The notes under the pieces are model-generated. The model ran no database searches and was not told the origin of the DNA. It was given only the letters and a program-made list of their open reading frames with translations. Position numbers and translations under genes: made by a program. A stretch of 11,400 nt of DNA from contig JAFJTR010000221.1 in the NCBI GenBank assembly GCA_022559985.1, positions 1 through 11,400 on the forward strand, written 5' to 3'. Shown here in pieces: positions 7,876-11,400 of the stretch. Positions within the stretch are counted from its first letter, which is position 1, and each line of letters begins with the position of its first letter. This DNA is from Parastagonospora avenae f. sp. tritici 18332-5. Its lineage: Eukaryota; Ascomycota; Dothideomycetes; Pleosporales; Phaeosphaeriaceae.

Positions 7876-9162
7876 TTAATTTTCTATAACAAGTTTACGA
7901 ATGTAAGGCTTTTCTACTGAAGCAAGGTAGAAAAGGCGTTGATTAGGCGTTGAAGCAGGCATTTCCCGCACCTCGGAAATCATTGAAAAGTTTTCACTGT
8001 GTGAGTAGATACTGCTGACAATGTTTCCATCAATGTCAATTTCCAGCATCATGCCACCTTCAGAGGGAAATATCGTTGAGAACAGTATCATTAAGGACTT
8101 GAACGAGCTGCCTAGCTCTTCAAGCAAACTTCCAACACTGCCCGGCAACAACTGTCCAAGCTTCTCTAGAACGCCGCCAAAAAAGGAAATCACAGAAACA
8201 GTGAAATGCCGAAACAACGGCCGAGCCATGAAAAAGTCCAGCGACGAGACTGCACTTGATGACTGCGACCGGGGATTTATGATGGCAATCCAAAAGGTGT
8301 CCCCCTTGGCACTGCGACGAATGTTGTCCGGCTCTCCGGGCAGCCCGCTGATGATCCGTTTCAGACTGCCATCCTTCAGACGGTACCGCCAGACGGTTCG
8401 AAGCAGCAGCTCAACAAAAAGCACTGACTCACCGTCCGCTGAGCTTTCCACTCCGTTGGGGGTGACAAAATGGTGGCCACCATCACCACCACCACCACCA
8501 CCATCCTTCAGTTCGCTCACCTGTCTGCTTTCAGTGTCGTAGCGGATCAGCCGACCTGGATCCAGGCGGAGAATGGTGTGCATGCTGTCACCGGGCGAGT
8601 AGTTGGCGCTGACGTCGGAGATAAACAGAATGTGACCGTTTTCGTTTTTGCTTCTTTTCTCCACTATGGCGACGTCGTTGAGAAAGCGACTTGGCTTCTG
8701 TCCGCCCGGTTCAATTGCTGCCGTCTGTTGAATGTCAAACACCAAGTTTACGGTTGGCTTCAGACCAAAAACGTCTTCTACTTTGTAGACCCCAGTATTG
8801 ATGTCCACCACAAAGAGCACCCCTTTACTGTCAAATTTGAGGCCTAGGGGGCGTGATTTGAAACGAGGGACTTTCATCAAAGGTTTGACAGTGCCATCAG
8901 GTACTACCAGTTCATACAGATGACCATCTACCGAACCGGTGACCAGTCTGCCGTTGTGTTGAGCAATTGATTCAGGGCCATGCACAGGGCCAAACTGCTC
9001 AAAAGTTGACACGTTGAGAGATTCTAAAGCCGTAAAAGCGTCTAGCGATTTTGGCAAAGTGTCTCGCACTGTTTCGTTAAGTAGCAGTTTTGGAAAATAC
9101 GTAACAATGCAGGCAATGGCTGTGACGCAAAATAAAAACTTTCTTAACAGTTTAAAAATCAT
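7876..9162 (-). CDS. Adipocyte plasma membrane-associated protein-like / strictosidine synthase-like protein
   Basis: A single uninterrupted exon encodes 428 aa. A basic N-terminus and one hydrophobic segment (about residues 8-28) predict a type II signal anchor, as in APMAP and hemomucin. The rest is a six-bladed beta-propeller of the strictosidine-synthase-like/SGL family. Family landmarks are GPESI (62-66), GSVDGHLYEL (76-85), RPLGLKFD (104-111), FLNDVAI (160-166), ISDVSANYS (181-189), PNGVE (235-239), VWRYRLKDG (257-265) and LPGEPDNIR (274-282). Animal members are membrane-anchored with reported arylesterase-like activity; strictosidine synthesis itself is not expected. N-glycosylation sequons are seen at NVS and NYS. 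A polyglycine insertion (221-229) sits just before PNGVE, encoded by a CAC/CCA microsatellite. Codon use is intermediate between the GC-ending neighbours and the AT-rich ADP-ribosyltransferase. Confidence 0.9.
   Translation of the reverse strand: MIFKLLRKFLFCVTAIACIVTYFPKLLLNETVRDTLPKSLDAFTALESLNVSTFEQFGPVHGPESIAQHNGRLVTGSVDGHLYELVVPDGTVKPLMKVPRFKSRPLGLKFDSKGVLFVVDINTGVYKVEDVFGLKPTVNLVFDIQQTAAIEPGGQKPSRFLNDVAIVEKRSKNENGHILFISDVSANYSPGDSMHTILRLDPGRLIRYDTESRQVSELKDGGGGGGDGGHHFVTPNGVESSADGESVLFVELLLRTVWRYRLKDGSLKRIISGLPGEPDNIRRSAKGDTFWIAIINPRSQSSSAVSSLDFFMARPLFRHFTVSVISFFGGVLEKLGQLLPGSVGSLLEELGSSFKSLMILFSTIFPSEGGMMLEIDIDGNIVSSIYSHSENFSMISEVREMPASTPNQRLFYLASVEKPYIRKLVIEN
8478..8504 (-). repeat. 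CAC/CAT trinucleotide tract encoding polyglycine in the APMAP-like protein
   Basis: CAC and CAT triplets on the plus strand give GGT/GGA codons on the minus strand. They produce a run of six glycines, Asp, then two more glycines inside the propeller. The unit is the same triplet as in the cyclase leader and the UBE2G2 intron. Confidence 0.8.
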
Positions 9163-9634
9163 GTTAAGTTGGAGTGTGCAAACTTATGCTGTAAAATTGA
9201 TCACTAGAAAGTAATAACAGTCATGTAAAAAAGTGTTTGAAACATCAGAACAAGCTATAATGATATTTGCAATTGAAAAATATTGATAAATGACAAATTA
9301 ATCAAAACACAATTTAGCATGATTAGATTGTAAGATGACCTTGTATTTAGTTTGATTAACATTATCAAACATTAATGGCTGTTTTCAATAGTATACACAC
9401 AAAATGTTTTTCAAACTAAAATTTAATAAATTCTTATTTGGGTTAAAACATTTTAATCACTGTCAATATCACTGTGTTTTTTGCCATTTTGCTTACAATT
9501 CTCCCCAATTTATAAATTCGCAATTTTAATAATTTAAAAAAAGTTTGAAATGGAAAATAAAATAAAAACAAAAATGAACAAATAAACAATAAAGCTGTTA
9601 TATTTTATTTCTAAAGTTAACATATGTAAAGTTT
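9163..9634. other. AT-rich intergenic region between APMAP-like and ADP-ribosyltransferase genes
   Basis: No coding or RNA gene is recognised. It contains the APMAP-like gene's promoter on the minus strand and the 3'UTR of the ADP-ribosyltransferase. A 9-bp inverted repeat (9298-9306 with 9351-9359, TTAATCAAA/TTTGATTAA) is present but could be chance in such AT-rich DNA. Confidence 0.6.
9604..9609 (-). terminator. Polyadenylation signal AATAAA for the ADP-ribosyltransferase gene
   Basis: The plus-strand TTTATT at this position is AATAAA on the minus strand, 26 nt past the stop codon at 9637-9635. It would give a very short 3'UTR. Confidence 0.5.
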
Positions 9635-11400
9635 TTATAGCAGAAGATAAACATAAAATGACCACGAGCAAAAGAGAAACAAAATGCAACTAGTAGTTGT
9701 GACAATGGAAATGTACATAAGAAGTTTAGAAAACATTGTTAAGTCTACAAATAGATATAACTTTTTAATGAAGTTGTTTTTTAAACAGTGTTCATTACAT
9801 CTTCGACCACATTTCTTGCATAAAAACCAATTAATAAATGTGTACTTCTTTTTAGTGTTTACCCTGTATAAAAATTCTACGCCGTTTAACAGCATTACTA
9901 TCATTGATAAAAACACACAAACATCTTGAACGGCAGTTAAATATTTGTAATCCCAAAGTATTGAAGGTATGTGTCTGACGAAACCCCAAAGAATAGTAAG
10001 TGGTAATCCAAAAATAGTATTATGCATTGGAAGAATATCAGTTGGTTCCCTCTGAAAAAATGTAGTTGTTTTACGATTTGGATTGCGCATTGTGTACATG
10101 TTGTAGTCAGTGTAAATATTGTCCCAATATTTTTCAACGTGGGCTACTTTTATATCCGGATAATTTTCTTTGGGAAACAGTGGTTCAAATAGTTCAACTT
10201 TACTTTGAGCAAACAGTTCTTTTTTGCAAATGATAAAGCTAGTTGCGTTAACGTCCTGTTTAACGCAAATTTGACACAAATGGCTCACTTCTTCTGATGA
10301 AAGTGTGTAGAGAAAGCAGTCCGGTTCAGTGTATATGTTCTGGTTAGCACAGTGAACATTGGTTTCAACTTTGCAATAAATTGGCTCATTAGTCTTCATT
10401 GAAGCTATTAAGAGATGAATGTTTGGCACCAATGTAGTAAAACAAATTTTAAATCTATCTCGATAAGGTATAAGTTCTAAATTGTCTCTTATTGTTTTTG
10501 TAATAAGTTTTAAAATTGGCGTTCCGTTTGGGTTATAATTATCTTGAATGAGTTCATTAAATTTTATTTGGCGGAAAACATAAATGTAGGCGTTTGGAAG
10601 TTTAAGATCCGTATAAAATTGAGTTTTTTTAAGTGGTTTGCTTTTAGTTGTTTTGTCAAAAATAGAATCAAAATGCTTTAAATCAGTGCTGCTGATCATG
10701 TAGAAATGTGCATTTGAAGATGTTATCTGATCGTCAAAAATCGTAAAAATAGTTTTTGCTAGTTTTTGCTTAGATGTTATTGAAAGTGCCAGGTCAGGAT
10801 AAAATGCAATTATTTTGGTTAGCATTTGCACAGCATTTTCTGTTTGTGAATGGAGTTTGACTAGCGTGTACCAGTCGTACTGAACAATGTCACTCACCAC
10901 AAAAGACTGGTAGGGAAAAAGAAGAACCTCACTTTCGTCTGGAAAATCAGACATGGGCGCCATGTTGATGCCTAACAGAGGTCCAGTGTATTGCAACAAA
11001 TACTTTGTGTTGTTTGTTTTACCATTGCCACTGTGTTTTAAAAAATTCATTGCCACTTCTTGGTTAACGGACGTCGAAACAAAGTGTCCTAGAGTGATGA
11101 CTTGACCGACGAACGCTTTGAGCTGTCCTTGAATGCCTCGATAAACAGTAGTTGATTTGATCAGCGGCGCTTTCTCCTGCATGGCAACGAGATGCTCAAA
11201 TAAAGCGACAAAATCGGCGTGTATGAGGCTTGCTTTAAAACGTGAACTCAAATTGGATCCAGCTTTAGTGTACAAATTGAAACGATTGTACACTTTCAGT
11301 TCGGGATCGGCCATTGAGTAGGCCATGGCGGCAATGACGGCGTCATGCCCATACAGTTCAATGCATTTTTGCAACTCTAATTTTCTAGACTTTTTCTGTT
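9635..11400 (-). CDS. Membrane-associated mono-ADP-ribosyltransferase (R-S-ExE type), catalytic and C-terminal part
   Basis: The frame is open to the right edge and continues, via the 99-bp overlap, into 1-430; numbering is for the joined 677 aa. The catalytic ART fold is recognisable from AAMAYSM (~114-120) onward: YRG with R177, the STS motif (198-200) in GHFVSTSVN, and DESEV with E245-x-E247, where E247 is the expected catalytic glutamate. The ExE form is typical of arginine-specific ADP-ribosyltransferases, which transfer ADP-ribose from NAD+. Residues ~300-550 form a Cys-containing middle region I do not recognise. Hydrophobic segments follow at ~551-573, ~578-601 and ~648-677. Between the last two sits CKKCGRRCNEHC (C617, C620, C624, C628), a possible metal site. 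Typical vertebrate ecto-ARTs are ~300 aa and GPI-anchored, so this architecture differs. Codons end mostly in A/T, unlike the neighbours. Catalytic family is fairly sure; substrate and topology are unknown. Confidence 0.85.
   Translation of the reverse strand, partial: QKKSRKLELQKCIELYGHDAVIAAMAYSMADPELKVYNRFNLYTKAGSNLSSRFKASLIHADFVALFEHLVAMQEKAPLIKSTTVYRGIQGQLKAFVGQVITLGHFVSTSVNQEVAMNFLKHSGNGKTNNTKYLLQYTGPLLGINMAPMSDFPDESEVLLFPYQSFVVSDIVQYDWYTLVKLHSQTENAVQMLTKIIAFYPDLALSITSKQKLAKTIFTIFDDQITSSNAHFYMISSTDLKHFDSIFDKTTKSKPLKKTQFYTDLKLPNAYIYVFRQIKFNELIQDNYNPNGTPILKLITKTIRDNLELIPYRDRFKICFTTLVPNIHLLIASMKTNEPIYCKVETNVHCANQNIYTEPDCFLYTLSSEEVSHLCQICVKQDVNATSFIICKKELFAQSKVELFEPLFPKENYPDIKVAHVEKYWDNIYTDYNMYTMRNPNRKTTTFFQREPTDILPMHNTIFGLPLTILWGFVRHIPSILWDYKYLTAVQDVCVFLSMIVMLLNGVEFLYRVNTKKKYTFINWFLCKKCGRRCNEHCLKNNFIKKLYLFVDLTMFSKLLMYISIVTTTSCILFLFCSWSFYVYLLL
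11302..11400. repeat. Right copy of 99-bp terminal direct repeat
   Basis: Identical to 1-99, at an offset of 11,301 bp. The coding frame of the ADP-ribosyltransferase runs through both copies in the same phase. Confidence 0.97.

Noticed and set aside
9298..9359. 9-bp inverted repeat TTAATCAAA/TTTGATTAA
   Set aside because: It is short and entirely AT-rich, so it is likely to occur by chance. No related element is seen.
11372..11374. Start of the ADP-ribosyltransferase at 11374
   Set aside because: The codon is TTG, and the frame is open beyond it to the window edge and, through the overlap, to the splice-created ATG.
1..11400. CRISPR array, tRNA/rRNA genes, transposase or viral genes
   Set aside because: I looked for spaced repeats, cloverleaf box patterns and typical protein motifs and found none. 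The introns and gene content indicate animal nuclear DNA.

Overview
The window is nuclear DNA of an animal, most likely an arthropod. I lean towards a mite or a related compact genome, but cannot prove the lineage. Coding exons are fairly GC-rich and end mostly in G/C, and intergenic DNA is strongly AT-rich. All eleven introns I can place are short (54-143 nt, GT..AG). The proteins are animal families: the ERAD ubiquitin-conjugating enzyme UBE2G2, a receptor-type guanylyl cyclase, an insect-dNK/TK2-like deoxynucleoside kinase, an APMAP/strictosidine-synthase-like propeller protein and an ecto-ART-like ADP-ribosyltransferase.

Layout, left to right. 1-430 (-) is the N-terminal part of the ADP-ribosyltransferase gene, with a probable 5' exon at about 430-664. 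667-1634 is AT-rich intergenic DNA. 1635-2275 (+) is UBE2G2 (2 exons, 165 aa). 2815-6012 (-) is the guanylyl cyclase (9 exons, 872 aa from the first in-frame Met), convergent with UBE2G2. 6013-6486 is a divergent intergenic or 5'UTR stretch. 6487-7530 (+) is the deoxynucleoside kinase (2 exons, 322 aa). 7876-9162 (-) is the APMAP-like gene (one exon, 428 aa), convergent with the kinase. 9163-9634 is AT-rich. 9635-11400 (-) is the rest of the ADP-ribosyltransferase gene, still open at the right edge.

The most striking structural fact is that the first 99 bases (1-99) are identical to the last 99 (11302-11400). Joining the window through this overlap makes the ADP-ribosyltransferase frame continuous, giving one 677-codon protein from about position 430 through the joint to 9635. 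The window is therefore either a circularly closed assembly unit of 11,301 bp, one period of a tandem duplication, or extrachromosomal circular DNA. The 99-bp length also fits a de Bruijn assembler k-mer overlap.

The genes do not form one pathway: they are housekeeping or signalling genes packed tightly in divergent and convergent pairs with overlapping 3' ends. The two unusual proteins are the cyclase, which has no visible extracellular or transmembrane region in this window, and the ADP-ribosyltransferase. The latter combines an R-S-ExE catalytic domain with an unrecognised middle region, a Cys cluster and C-terminal membrane segments, and is much more AT-rich in codon use than its neighbours.
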